Assembly: GCA_031255425.1 (NCBI GenBank)
Contig: JAIRSN010000005.1
Location: 1 to 7,299 of the forward strand
From: Dysgonamonadaceae bacterium
GTDB lineage: Bacteria > Bacteroidota > Bacteroidia > Bacteroidales > Azobacteroidaceae
DNA: 7,299 nt
Direction of reading: 5' to 3'
The notes below the pieces were generated by a model that had not been told where the DNA came from, searched no databases, and saw only the letters and a list, made by a program, of their open reading frames with translations. The position numbers and the translations under genes were made by a program. Of this stretch, positions 1 through 6,926 are shown in pieces (the stretch's first letter is position 1; each line of letters opens with the position of its first letter).

Positions 1-59
1 CCCCCCCGGCCTAGGCTTCGAGGCGGAAACACCCGCAGCCAAGCCGATACGCCGTGCCT

Positions 60-237
60 CCCAAAAATATAAAAGCGGCTGCGCCGCCTGTTTGAGCGAA
101 GCGAGTTGTAATCCGTTTAGCCGGCAAATCGAAGCGGTCCGCCAAGAAGCCAAGCCTTGATCTTTTTTGGTTCTTTTTTGCATCAAGGCAAAAAAGAACA
201 ATCAGGCGAGCCGGAGGCGCAGCCGCTTTTATTTTGG
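60..237. repeat. Composite palindromic intergenic repeat element downstream of the efflux operon
   Basis: No coding region is supported in the first 259 bases; most of that stretch is this element. Its ends are inverted copies: 69-85 (ataaaagcggctgcgcc) is the exact reverse complement of 216-232. The outward flank is also similar, ccaaaaa at 61-67 against ccaaaa read on the minus strand at 237-232. The interior holds two overlapping hairpins (154-199), described separately. Parts of the element recur at the other end of the window: 60-88 resembles 7081-7108, and 188-206 resembles 7106-7124 with two mismatches in 19. These recurrences mark it as a dispersed repeat rather than unique spacer. 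It has no open reading frame, so it would be a non-autonomous, REP- or MITE-like element. Copy number in the genome, exact borders and any target-site duplication cannot be determined here. Confidence 0.65.
154..199. repeat. Two overlapping, mutually exclusive hairpins inside the repeat
   Basis: Hairpin A is gttcttttttgc (170-181) pairing with gcaaaaaagaac (188-199), a perfect 12-bp stem with a 6-nt loop. Hairpin B is gccttgat (154-161) pairing with atcaaggc (182-189), a perfect 8-bp stem with a 20-nt loop. They share bases, because the loop and the first stem bases of A are the 3' arm of B, so both cannot form at once. The structure lies about 60 bases past the stop codon of the last operon gene, where a transcript end is expected. 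Neither orientation has the GC-rich stem plus U-run of a textbook intrinsic terminator, so a termination role is only a possibility. It may instead stabilise the 3' end of the mRNA or be recognised as DNA. Confidence 0.6.
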
Positions 238-259
238 TTAGCCGTGCGCAAGCATCCGC

Positions 260-1372
260 TCAACTGCTCTTCCGGTAACTAAGTATCGCCCACGTATTAA
301 ACACGACAGCAAAAACAGCCAGGGCAACGAGTTGGCCGGACAGTTGCGGGAGGCCGCTCCCCTTCAGGTACACCATCCGCATCACTTCCATAAAGTAACG
401 GAGAGGGTTGATGCGCGTGAAGGCTTGCGCCCAGGGAGGCATGGCGGCGATCGGGGTGAAGAGCCCGCTGATCAGTATCATCAAAATAAGGAAAAAGAAC
501 ATGGCGAACATGGCTTGTTGCAGGTTGGTCGAATAGTTGGAGATGAACAGCCCGAAGCCGGAAAAGACGAAGATGTAGAGCAGGGCGAAAAGGTAGATGG
601 TGAGCAAACTGCCTGCCGGCGTGAGTCCGTAGGCGAGCGCCGCGAGCCCAAGGCTCAGCGTCAGGACGAGCAGCCCGATTGCCCAGTAAGGGATCAGCTT
701 GGCAAGGATAAAGGGGAATTTCCCCACGGGCGTCACGTTGATCTGTTCGATGGTGCCGCTTTCTTTCTCGCTCACGATGTTGAGCGCCGGAAGAAAACCG
801 CAGATGATTGTCATCAACATCACCATCAGCGCCGGAATCATAAACGTTTTGTAATCTAAGTAGGGGTTGAACCGGTTCTGGGCGATCACCGCGACGGGGA
901 GCGGCGACGGAGCGGCAACGGCAGGCAACCATTCCTCCCGCAATTCTCCGGAAAAGTCGCGGAGGATGTTTCCCATATAGTTGAAGCCGAGCCCGCCCTT
1001 CATCATGTTGACGGCATTGACGGCGATGCGGACGGAAGCCGTCCCGGAAGTGACAAGATCCCGCTCGAACCGCGGGGGAATTTCGAGAACCAGGTCTGCC
1101 GACGCCCGTTCGACATCGTCCAGGGCGTTTTCGTACGACTCCGGGAAACCCTCCAGGTCGAAATAAGCCGAAGCAGCAATCTTTTCCGCCAGCCGGCGCG
1201 AAACAGGACTCCGGTCGTGGTCTACCATATCCACCCGGATATGGGTAATCTCCTGGTTGGCAGCCCAGGGGAATACCAGCAGGACCATCACCGGCAAGGC
1301 AACGATCAGGCGGGGGACAAAAACATTCCTCCGGATCTGTTTGAACTCTTTTTGTATTAAGTATTTTATCAT
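260..1372 (-). CDS. ABC-2 type permease, second (YbhR-like) subunit of the efflux system
   Basis: A 370-residue inner-membrane protein, the last gene of the operon. It has the ABC-2 exporter layout: a basic cytoplasmic N-terminus, a first membrane segment near residues 21-37, a large periplasmic domain (about 40-175), then five more segments near 178-200, 225-249, 257-278, 288-308 and 347-365. The family's cytoplasmic coupling motif is at 201-216 (SEKESGTIEQINVTPV), where the ATPase is expected to contact the permease. Length is normal for the YhhJ/YbhR/YbhS group. The ATG directly abuts the TAA of the upstream permease with no spacer, which suggests translational coupling. It is a diverged paralogue of that gene (the same motif there reads REKETGTMEVLLASPV), and the two probably form the membrane heterodimer. 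The substrate cannot be inferred. Family and role are well supported. Confidence 0.93.
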   Translation of the reverse strand: MIKYLIQKEFKQIRRNVFVPRLIVALPVMVLLVFPWAANQEITHIRVDMVDHDRSPVSRRLAEKIAASAYFDLEGFPESYENALDDVERASADLVLEIPPRFERDLVTSGTASVRIAVNAVNMMKGGLGFNYMGNILRDFSGELREEWLPAVAAPSPLPVAVIAQNRFNPYLDYKTFMIPALMVMLMTIICGFLPALNIVSEKESGTIEQINVTPVGKFPFILAKLIPYWAIGLLVLTLSLGLAALAYGLTPAGSLLTIYLFALLYIFVFSGFGLFISNYSTNLQQAMFAMFFFLILMILISGLFTPIAAMPPWAQAFTRINPLRYFMEVMRMVYLKGSGLPQLSGQLVALAVFAVVFNTWAILSYRKSS

Positions 1373-2440
1373 TTATTCCAAACGTGTTTTAAAATTCCGG
1401 AGGCTGATCAGGATAATCCCGGTTGCCATCCCCGCCAGGACCAGCATTTCTTTGGCAACACGGTAAACCGGCACGCCCTCGATCATCAGTTTTTTAGCGC
1501 CGGCGATATACCACCGGGCAGGAATCACGGCAGAGATTGCTTGCAGCGCCGCCGGGATGCTTTCGATGGGAAAGATAAACCCGGAGAGAATCATCACCGG
1601 CATCATCAGCCCCATGCTCGACACCAGCATCGCCGCGACCTGCGTCTTGACAAGCGTCGAAATCAATAAGCCCAGCGAGAGGGCGACCAGGATAAAGAGC
1701 AGCGTGAGGACATTCAGCCAGACAAGGTTGCCGCTCACCGGCACGTTCAGCACAAACACCGAGAGCAACAAAATCAGGACAAAAATAACCCACGAGATCA
1801 AAAAGTAGGGAATCATCTTGGACACGACAATGTGCGCCGGCTTTACGGGCGACGCCAGCAGGACCTCCATCGTGCCGGTTTCTTTTTCCCGGACAATGGC
1901 GATAGACGTCATCATGGCGCAGATAATCATAAAGATCAACCCCATCAATCCGGGGACAAAATTGTAGGAACTCCGGAGTTCCGGATTGTAAAGCATCTCC
2001 ACTTCGGGGACGATTTGCAGGGGCGATGCGCCGGCAGTGTGGATAATGTTCGAGGCATATTCAGCAGTCGTGGTGCCCTGGTTCGGGTCGGTGGCGTCGA
2101 CGACCAGTTGCACGGAGGCTTCGCCGAAGACGACCACCAGGCTCGCTTCGCCGCGCTCGAAAACGCGGTCGATCTCGTCCGGATGCTCCAGCATCGTCCT
2201 TACGTCGAACAATTCGCTTGCCCGGAGCTGCTCGATAACCGCCCGGGTGGACGCATCCTTCAACGGATCGTAGACCGCCGTCGGCACCTGCTTCACTTCC
2301 GTGCTGACGGCAAATCCGATGATCAGAATCTGGGTCACCGGTATCCCCACGATAATCAACATCGTCCGGACATCGCGGAAGATGTGAAAAAACTCCTTCT
2401 TTATAAAGGAAAGAAAAGTGTGTGCGGCGGCGTGTTTCAT
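1373..2440 (-). CDS. ABC-2 type permease, first (YbhS-like) subunit of the efflux system
   Basis: A 355-residue inner-membrane transport subunit. Predicted membrane segments lie near residues 27-46, 162-184, 208-232, 238-262, 268-290 and 331-347, with a periplasmic domain of about 115 residues between the first two. The ABC-2 coupling motif REKETGTMEVLLASPV is at 184-199, followed by a conserved-type LSGFIFPIESIP stretch before the last helix. The start was placed at MKHAAAHTFLSF: its ATG overlaps the TGA of the upstream ATPase in an ATGA junction (2437-2440), and this gives a normal family length. The same frame stays open upstream to about 3103, but that part only reads the ATPase gene out of frame. 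It should pair with the permease encoded next to it, under the drive of the two upstream ATPases. Substrate unknown. Confidence 0.93.
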   Translation of the reverse strand: MKHAAAHTFLSFIKKEFFHIFRDVRTMLIIVGIPVTQILIIGFAVSTEVKQVPTAVYDPLKDASTRAVIEQLRASELFDVRTMLEHPDEIDRVFERGEASLVVVFGEASVQLVVDATDPNQGTTTAEYASNIIHTAGASPLQIVPEVEMLYNPELRSSYNFVPGLMGLIFMIICAMMTSIAIVREKETGTMEVLLASPVKPAHIVVSKMIPYFLISWVIFVLILLLSVFVLNVPVSGNLVWLNVLTLLFILVALSLGLLISTLVKTQVAAMLVSSMGLMMPVMILSGFIFPIESIPAALQAISAVIPARWYIAGAKKLMIEGVPVYRVAKEMLVLAGMATGIILISLRNFKTRLE

Positions 2441-3183
2441 TCTCTGGTGGCTTTTCGGGCTAACCGGCGGAACACTTCGTCCATGTTTTGCGCCCGAAAC
2501 GAAGCGCGCAGGCTCAGGGGCGTGTCCAGGGCGGCTATCCTGCCGTCGACCATAATCGAAACGCGGTTGCAATACTCCGCTTCGTCCATGTAGTGCGTTG
2601 TTACGAAAATCGTGATCCCCCTTTCGGCGGCTTCGCGGATCAGTTCCCAGAATTGCCGGCGGGTGATGGGATCGACGCCCCCGGTGGGTTCGTCCAGGAA
2701 CACGATCCGGGGTTCGTGGAAGACGGCGACCGAGAACGCCAGCTTCTGCTTCCAGCCCAGGGGCAGGTCTTTGACCAGCGTGTTCCGTTCCCGCGCCAAT
2801 CCGAGCCGGTCGAGGGTCTCCGTCGTCTTCCGGCGGATCTCTTTCTCCTTTACGCCGTAGATTCCGGCGAACAGGCAGATGTTTTCCCAGACCCGCAGGT
2901 CTTCGTACAGGGAAAATTTCTGGCTCATGTAGCCGATGTTCCGCTTCACCTGTTCCGGTTGGCGGGCAATGTCGAAACCCGCCACCTGCGCGCTCCCCGA
3001 AGTGGGTTTGCTCAGCCCGCAGAGCATCCGCATCGCCGTCGTTTTCCCGGCGCCATTGGCTCCGAGGAAGCCGAAGATTTCTCCTCCGGCAACCGAGAAA
3101 CAAATGCGGTCGACCGCGGTGAAGGCGCCGAAACTTTTGGTCAGGCGGTCCGCGACAATCACGTCTTTTTCCAGGGTATTCAT
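2437..3183 (-). CDS. ABC transporter ATPase with intact H-loop but degenerate signature (C-terminal YbhF half equivalent)
   Basis: A 248-residue cytoplasmic nucleotide-binding protein. Visible motifs are Walker A GANGAGKT (41-48), Q-loop glutamine in YMSQ (residue 88), Walker B RIVFLDE (159-165, catalytic Glu 165), D-loop GGVDP, and the H-loop histidine in TTHYMDEA (197). The signature, normally LSGGQ, reads LPLGWKQ (140-146): the serine and first glycine are replaced. That resembles the second nucleotide-binding domain of the fused YbhF/RbbA ATPases as I remember them. The C-terminus carries the usual DEVFRRL tail. The start is ATG at 3183, touching the TAG of the upstream ATPase; the end overlaps the permease start by 4 nt. 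It most likely forms a heterodimer with the upstream ATPase, supplying the Walker and H-loop face of the working ATP site. Confidence 0.93.
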   Translation of the reverse strand: MNTLEKDVIVADRLTKSFGAFTAVDRICFSVAGGEIFGFLGANGAGKTTAMRMLCGLSKPTSGSAQVAGFDIARQPEQVKRNIGYMSQKFSLYEDLRVWENICLFAGIYGVKEKEIRRKTTETLDRLGLARERNTLVKDLPLGWKQKLAFSVAVFHEPRIVFLDEPTGGVDPITRRQFWELIREAAERGITIFVTTHYMDEAEYCNRVSIMVDGRIAALDTPLSLRASFRAQNMDEVFRRLARKATRE

Positions 3184-4113
3184 CTATTTTTCCGTTTTAT
3201 TCATCAGGTAAATAAAGCAATCTTCGATTTCCGGGCGGATCTCGGTAAAGGCAAGGGCGGGCGCGTTCGTCCGGAAGGCAAGCGCATCGGCATCGCTCCG
3301 GAAAACGACGTGCAACGCTTCCCCAAACAGGAAGGCGGATTCCACTTCCGGCGCTTTCCGCAGCATCTCCAGCCATCCGAAGCGGCGGTCTACCTCCAGC
3401 CGGTAGATTTTTTTGGGAAATTGCGCCCGCATCTGCGCCGGCGTTTCCACGGAAAGAATCTCGCCGTGCTGCATCAGCGCAATGCGGTCGCAGCGATTCG
3501 CCTCGTCCATATAAGGCGTGGAAACGAGGATGGAGATTCCCTCGTTTTTCAACCGCCGGAGCATCTCCCAGAACTCTTTCCGCGAAACCGGGTCGACGCC
3601 GGTCGTGGGTTCGTCCAGAAACAGCACCGCCGGCTTGTGAATCAGGGCGCACGACAGCGCCAGCTTCTGCTTCATCCCTCCCGACAGCTTTCCCGCCCGC
3701 CGGTTTTTGAACGGTTCGAGTTGTTGAAACACCTCCCGGATCAGATGATAGTTCTCCGCCACCGTGGTATTGAATACCGTGGCGAAAAATTGCAGGTTCT
3801 CCGCCACCGTCAGGTCGGGATAGAGCGAAAACCGTCCGGGCATATACCCCATTTGCGTCCGCAACTGCCGGTAGTCCCTCACCACATCCCATCCGGCGAC
3901 TTCGGCGGTCCCCGAATCCGCCGGAATCAGGGAAGTGAGGATGCGGAACAGCGTCGTCTTGCCGGAACCGTCCGGACCGATCAGCCCGAACAACTCCCCC
4001 TTAGAAATTTCCAGCGAAAGATTCGTCAACGCCTTCACGCCTTTGTAACTCTTGTGAATCGACCGGCAAACAACAGCCGGCGGCGCACCGGTAATATCGC
4101 AACGTTTTTCCAT
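3184..4113 (-). CDS. ABC transporter ATPase with canonical signature but lost Q- and H-loop residues (N-terminal YbhF half equivalent)
   Basis: A 309-residue ABC ATPase. Walker A is GPDGSGKT (46-53), the signature is a full LSGGMKQ (143-149), and Walker B is VLFLDE (163-168). Two catalytic-cycle residues are missing: the Q-loop reads GYMPGRFSLY (Gly 93 in place of Gln) and the H-loop reads STPYMDEA (Pro 200 in place of His). About 75 residues follow the ATPase core and end in IEDCFIYLMNK, a regulatory tail typical of ABC-2 drug and polysaccharide ATPases. The start was set at MEKRCDITG, 5 nt after the adaptor's stop. An open frame continues upstream to 4266, but it overlaps the adaptor gene and has no ATPase homology. 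The run of G directly before the ATG is too close for a standard ribosome site. The TAG stop abuts the next ATPase's ATG. I infer a heterodimer with that ATPase. Confidence 0.92.
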   Translation of the reverse strand: MEKRCDITGAPPAVVCRSIHKSYKGVKALTNLSLEISKGELFGLIGPDGSGKTTLFRILTSLIPADSGTAEVAGWDVVRDYRQLRTQMGYMPGRFSLYPDLTVAENLQFFATVFNTTVAENYHLIREVFQQLEPFKNRRAGKLSGGMKQKLALSCALIHKPAVLFLDEPTTGVDPVSRKEFWEMLRRLKNEGISILVSTPYMDEANRCDRIALMQHGEILSVETPAQMRAQFPKKIYRLEVDRRFGWLEMLRKAPEVESAFLFGEALHVVFRSDADALAFRTNAPALAFTEIRPEIEDCFIYLMNKTEK

Positions 4114-4118
4114 CCCCC

Positions 4119-5021
4119 CTATGATTTGAACTTCAATTCGCCATACATGCCTATTTTCAGGTAACCGTCGTTCCGTACAGCCACCTTCACGGCGTAAACC
4201 AGGTTGCTCCGTTCCTTTTTCGTAAGAATCGTGCGGGGCGTAAACTCCGCCTTGTCCGAGATCCAAACGATTGTGCCGGCGTATTCGCGCATCTCTTTCC
4301 GCCCGAAATCGGAGAACACCCGCACTTCCTCGTTCCGCCGGATGCGCGTCAACTGGTCGGCGGTGAGGTAGGCGCGCAGGTAGATGTTTTCCACGTCCGC
4401 GACCTTAAACAGCGCCTTTCCTTGCCCGGCAAACTCGCCCGCCTCGGCATATTTCATCAGCACGACCCCGGACACCGGGCTGCGGAGAATGCTGTTGTGG
4501 ATCTGGTCGTCGATTTGTTCCACCTGGATGCGGAGCGCCGCTATTTCGGCGTCGATACTGTGGTTGGTGTTCTGCAACGATTCGGTCTGGGCGGTCAACT
4601 GTTTCCGCAGCACCTCGATGGACGCCTCAATATCGTCGACCTGCTTTGGGGTGGCGGCGTCGGACTGCAAGAGATGCTGAAACCGGGTCCGTTCGGACTC
4701 CTGTTGGGCAATCTGTTGCCGGACGGCGGCGAGTTGCAGGGCGACGTTGTGCCGCCGGTTGCCCAGCGCCTTCATCGTGGCCGATAACTGCGCTTTTTTC
4801 AGGAACAATTGCGTGGTATCGATGTATCCCACCGTCCCGCCTGCCGTCAGCGACTCGCCTTCCGTCAGGTTTAACTCCTTGATTGTCCCCACCGACTGGG
4901 CAGAGACCGTGATTTCCGTCGCTTCGAACGTTCCCGAAGCGTCCCGGGTTCCTTTTTCCTTCCCGCAGCTCGAAACTAAAGCCGTTGTTGCCGCAAGCAA
5001 GAGGATAATTGTTGTTTTCAT
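4119..5021 (-). CDS. HlyD/YbhG-type periplasmic adaptor (membrane fusion protein), predicted lipoprotein
   Basis: A 300-residue adaptor linking the inner-membrane ABC pump to the TolC-type channel. The N-terminus is a short lipoprotein signal with a VSSC lipobox (16-19), so Cys 19 should be lipidated and the protein membrane-anchored without a transmembrane helix. The first half of the lipoyl-like domain lies near 34-68 (GTIKELNLTEGESL). A long alpha-helical, coiled-coil hairpin runs through about 72-175, rich in Gln and Glu. The second lipoyl half is at 178-208 (ILRSPVSGVVLMKYAEAGE), and a beta-barrel region follows from about 209 (YLRAYLTADQLTRI). The order and the RSPVSGVV motif are typical of the family. 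It starts 10 nt after the TolC stop and ends 5 nt before the first ATPase. E. coli YbhG is the closest named relative by architecture. Substrate not evident. Confidence 0.92.
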   Translation of the reverse strand: MKTTIILLLAATTALVSSCGKEKGTRDASGTFEATEITVSAQSVGTIKELNLTEGESLTAGGTVGYIDTTQLFLKKAQLSATMKALGNRRHNVALQLAAVRQQIAQQESERTRFQHLLQSDAATPKQVDDIEASIEVLRKQLTAQTESLQNTNHSIDAEIAALRIQVEQIDDQIHNSILRSPVSGVVLMKYAEAGEFAGQGKALFKVADVENIYLRAYLTADQLTRIRRNEEVRVFSDFGRKEMREYAGTIVWISDKAEFTPRTILTKKERSNLVYAVKVAVRNDGYLKIGMYGELKFKS

Positions 5022-5031
5022 AAACGATTGA

Positions 5032-6303
5032 TTAAGGATTATTCAAATGATTCAGTTGAAAGATTGCCGCCAGGAGATCAATCTCATGCGTCGCCTTCGT
5101 TTGCCGCGCCAGGTGTTCGCGTCCCAGCTCGCGCATCAGGTCGGCGGCGGTCAGGGTGCCGTTGGCGACCTTCGCTTCGGCGGATTTCCGGATGTTTTCG
5201 CGCAGCCGGATGATTTCGTCATCCTGTTTCATCACTTCCTGCAAGCGCCGGATCTCCTGGTGTTCGCGCGCGGAAAGCAACTGAAGATTATACAGGAAAA
5301 TAGCCCGCCGGACCGCCACCGTTTCCCGGTTGATCCCGATTTTTCGCAGATCGTTGCCCCGGGTGTAGAGCGCGCCGAAGTTCCAGGACAGCCGGATGCC
5401 GCCGATGTAGAAAAAGTCGAACTTCGGAGCAAGCATATTCAGTCCCGGACGACCCGCGCCGCCTTGCAGGAACAACCCCGCCTTGGGCATTGCCGCCGAA
5501 CGGACCGAGGCTTGCTGCGAATCGTACCAGTTTTCCTGCGCGTCGAACAGCCGCAGCTCCGGGCGGTTCGTTTTTTCCGGAAAGACATCCCAGGCATCCG
5601 CCCAATCTGCCGCCGGCTTCTCCAGCGCGACCGACGCATCCGGATTTTCGCCGATCATCCTGCCCAACATCTCCACGTAAGCCTTTCGCCCGGCAATAAG
5701 TTGGGTATGCGCCTGCTTTGCCTGAAGTTGTTCCACCTGCACGGCATCGAGGTCGGCCGCGTGAGCCGTTCCGTACGCGACATACCCGCTGATGGTGGAA
5801 AAGTTCCGGTCTAATTCCTCCCGCAAGACCCGGTTTTGCTCCAGCCGGACATCCAAAAGAAGAATCCCGAAGAACAATTGGTGAACCCGCTCGCGCAAAG
5901 CATACAGTTCCACCTCCAACTGCTGCACCTCCACTTCCGCGCCGGCATCGGTTTGCTTTTTTTGCGCCCGCACCGCCCCGCCGTCCCAAAGCACCTGGTT
6001 CGCTTCGATCACCGCCTGGTACTGATCTTTATTTAAAGAAGGAATTTCCAGCCCCGGAATATCCACCGGCACCGACGTGACGTCCGATTGATAAGACGCC
6101 CGCAGGTTCAGGTGGAATTGGGGAAGAAAAGCCTTAGCTGCATTGGCGAGCGTGTAGTCCTTTGCCCGGCCGATCAGGTCGTATTGGCGAACCGCCGGAT
6201 AATTTTCGCGCGCTTTCGCCAGGCAATCCTCAATCGTCAGTTGCGCCGCCGCCGTAAAGCCCAAACCGGCTATAAATCCGAGTAAAAAAGCTGTTTTTTT
6301 CAT
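5032..6303 (-). CDS. TolC-family outer membrane efflux channel
   Basis: A 423-residue outer-membrane protein expected to form the trimeric exit duct of the pump. A Sec signal peptide is clear: MKK, a hydrophobic core, and probable cleavage after Ala 20 (TAAA before QLTIEDCL). The mature start TIEDCLAKARENYP is the usual opening of an OEP repeat. Two OEP repeats can be seen, each with helical stretches and beta-strand-like segments near 94-108 (YQAVIEANQVLWDGG) and 298-312 (FYIGGIRLSWNFGAL), followed by long charged helices. The length fits compact Bacteroidota TolC proteins. Its ATG overlaps the regulator's TGA in an ATGA junction (6300-6303), which ties its translation to tetR. Unlike the E. 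coli ybh locus, where the channel is encoded elsewhere, this system brings its own outer-membrane component. Confidence 0.92.
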   Translation of the reverse strand: MKKTAFLLGFIAGLGFTAAAQLTIEDCLAKARENYPAVRQYDLIGRAKDYTLANAAKAFLPQFHLNLRASYQSDVTSVPVDIPGLEIPSLNKDQYQAVIEANQVLWDGGAVRAQKKQTDAGAEVEVQQLEVELYALRERVHQLFFGILLLDVRLEQNRVLREELDRNFSTISGYVAYGTAHAADLDAVQVEQLQAKQAHTQLIAGRKAYVEMLGRMIGENPDASVALEKPAADWADAWDVFPEKTNRPELRLFDAQENWYDSQQASVRSAAMPKAGLFLQGGAGRPGLNMLAPKFDFFYIGGIRLSWNFGALYTRGNDLRKIGINRETVAVRRAIFLYNLQLLSAREHQEIRRLQEVMKQDDEIIRLRENIRKSAEAKVANGTLTAADLMRELGREHLARQTKATHEIDLLAAIFQLNHLNNP

Positions 6304-6926
6304 TCCCGTTCCACTTTCAGGCTTTTCAGGATCACCTCCACATTGTTTCTCTTCCTTTGCGCGAGGAAAGCGTTGATTTCCGGCGTCAAACCCTTGTCAA
6401 AATCGAAGTACACCTGCGCCATCGCATAGCTAAGCACGTTCAGCGACGCGATATTGAGCAACAAATCCAGCGGTGTGACGGGCGCAATCGTCCCTTTTTT
6501 GACTTCTGCGTCGACCATCTGTTCCAATTCCCTGATGACAGGGCGTCCGGCAGGCACAATTTTCTGCAAAATAAAGTCCCTTTTCGCCTTATTCGCAATA
6601 ATTTCGCGAAAAACGAACACCGGGACCTTCGGATTGGCGCCTATCCGGTCGAAATGCGCCTCCACAATCGTTTTAATCTTCTCAAAGAAGGGCAAATCCG
6701 CCTGAAAAACGTCTTTAAACGTCCCGAGGAAGAAGTTTGCCTTGTTTTCAAACACCTTATTGAACAAATTCTCCTTCGTCCGGAAATAATAATGCAACAT
6801 GGCATGGTTCACGCCTGCCTCTTTCGCTATTTCAACCGTTTTTGTTTCGCTGTATCCCTTGTCGATAAAGATTTTTTCGGCGGCTTCGAGGATTATTTGC
6901 TGCGTATTCGCTGGTTTCAATTCCAT
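6300..6926 (-). CDS. TetR/AcrR-family transcriptional regulator of the efflux operon
   Basis: A 208-residue one-component regulator and the first gene of the operon. The N-terminal DNA-binding domain spans about residues 8-55: helix 1 is QQIILEAAEKIFIDKGYSET, and the helix-turn-helix is TVEIAKEAGVNHAMLHYYFRTKENL, with the recognition helix at about 41-47 and the hallmark YYFRTKENLF. The remaining roughly 150 residues form an all-helical, diverged ligand and dimerisation domain that I cannot assign to a ligand class. It is most likely a repressor of its own operon that releases DNA when an exported compound or a related signal binds. This is supported by the inverted repeats over its transcription start and start codon. 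It is arranged like E. coli cecR ahead of ybhGFSR, though sequence-level orthology cannot be claimed. The start is the only sensible ATG, about 33 nt from the predicted transcript start. Confidence 0.93.
   Translation of the reverse strand: MELKPANTQQIILEAAEKIFIDKGYSETKTVEIAKEAGVNHAMLHYYFRTKENLFNKVFENKANFFLGTFKDVFQADLPFFEKIKTIVEAHFDRIGANPKVPVFVFREIIANKAKRDFILQKIVPAGRPVIRELEQMVDAEVKKGTIAPVTPLDLLLNIASLNVLSYAMAQVYFDFDKGLTPEINAFLAQRKRNNVEVILKSLKVERE

Noticed and set aside
62..69. A minus-strand TATTTTTG resembling a -7 promoter element within the repeat
   Set aside because: It is part of the A/T-rich repeat end, lacks a -33 partner that I can support, and no gene is visible to its left inside the window.
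170..199. Intrinsic terminator for the operon
   Set aside because: The stem is AT-rich and in the operon's direction it is followed by A-rich, not U-rich, sequence; I list it as a hairpin in a repeat instead.
1..259. Possible small gene or RNA gene in the left flank
   Set aside because: No open frame with a plausible start or protein-like composition, no tRNA-like fold; repeat content explains most of it, and bases 1-59 show nothing recognisable.
2441..3103. Upstream extension of the first permease's reading frame to about 3103
   Set aside because: The extension reads the downstream ATPase gene in the wrong frame; the ATGA-linked start at 2440 gives the correct family length and N-terminus.
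2488..4164. A 558-codon open frame on the plus strand, antisense to both ATPase genes
   Set aside because: It lies opposite two genes with complete ABC motifs, its translation is rich in Arg, His, Pro and Gln with no recognisable domain, and such frames arise commonly opposite GC-rich coding DNA.
4114..4266. Upstream extension of the first ATPase into the adaptor gene
   Set aside because: The added residues show no homology to ATPases and overlap the conserved C-terminus of the adaptor; ATG at 4113 fits the family.
5047..5814. A 255-codon plus-strand frame opposite the TolC gene, and several smaller ones
   Set aside because: No domains, composition typical of antisense shadow, and full overlap with a well-supported TolC-family protein.
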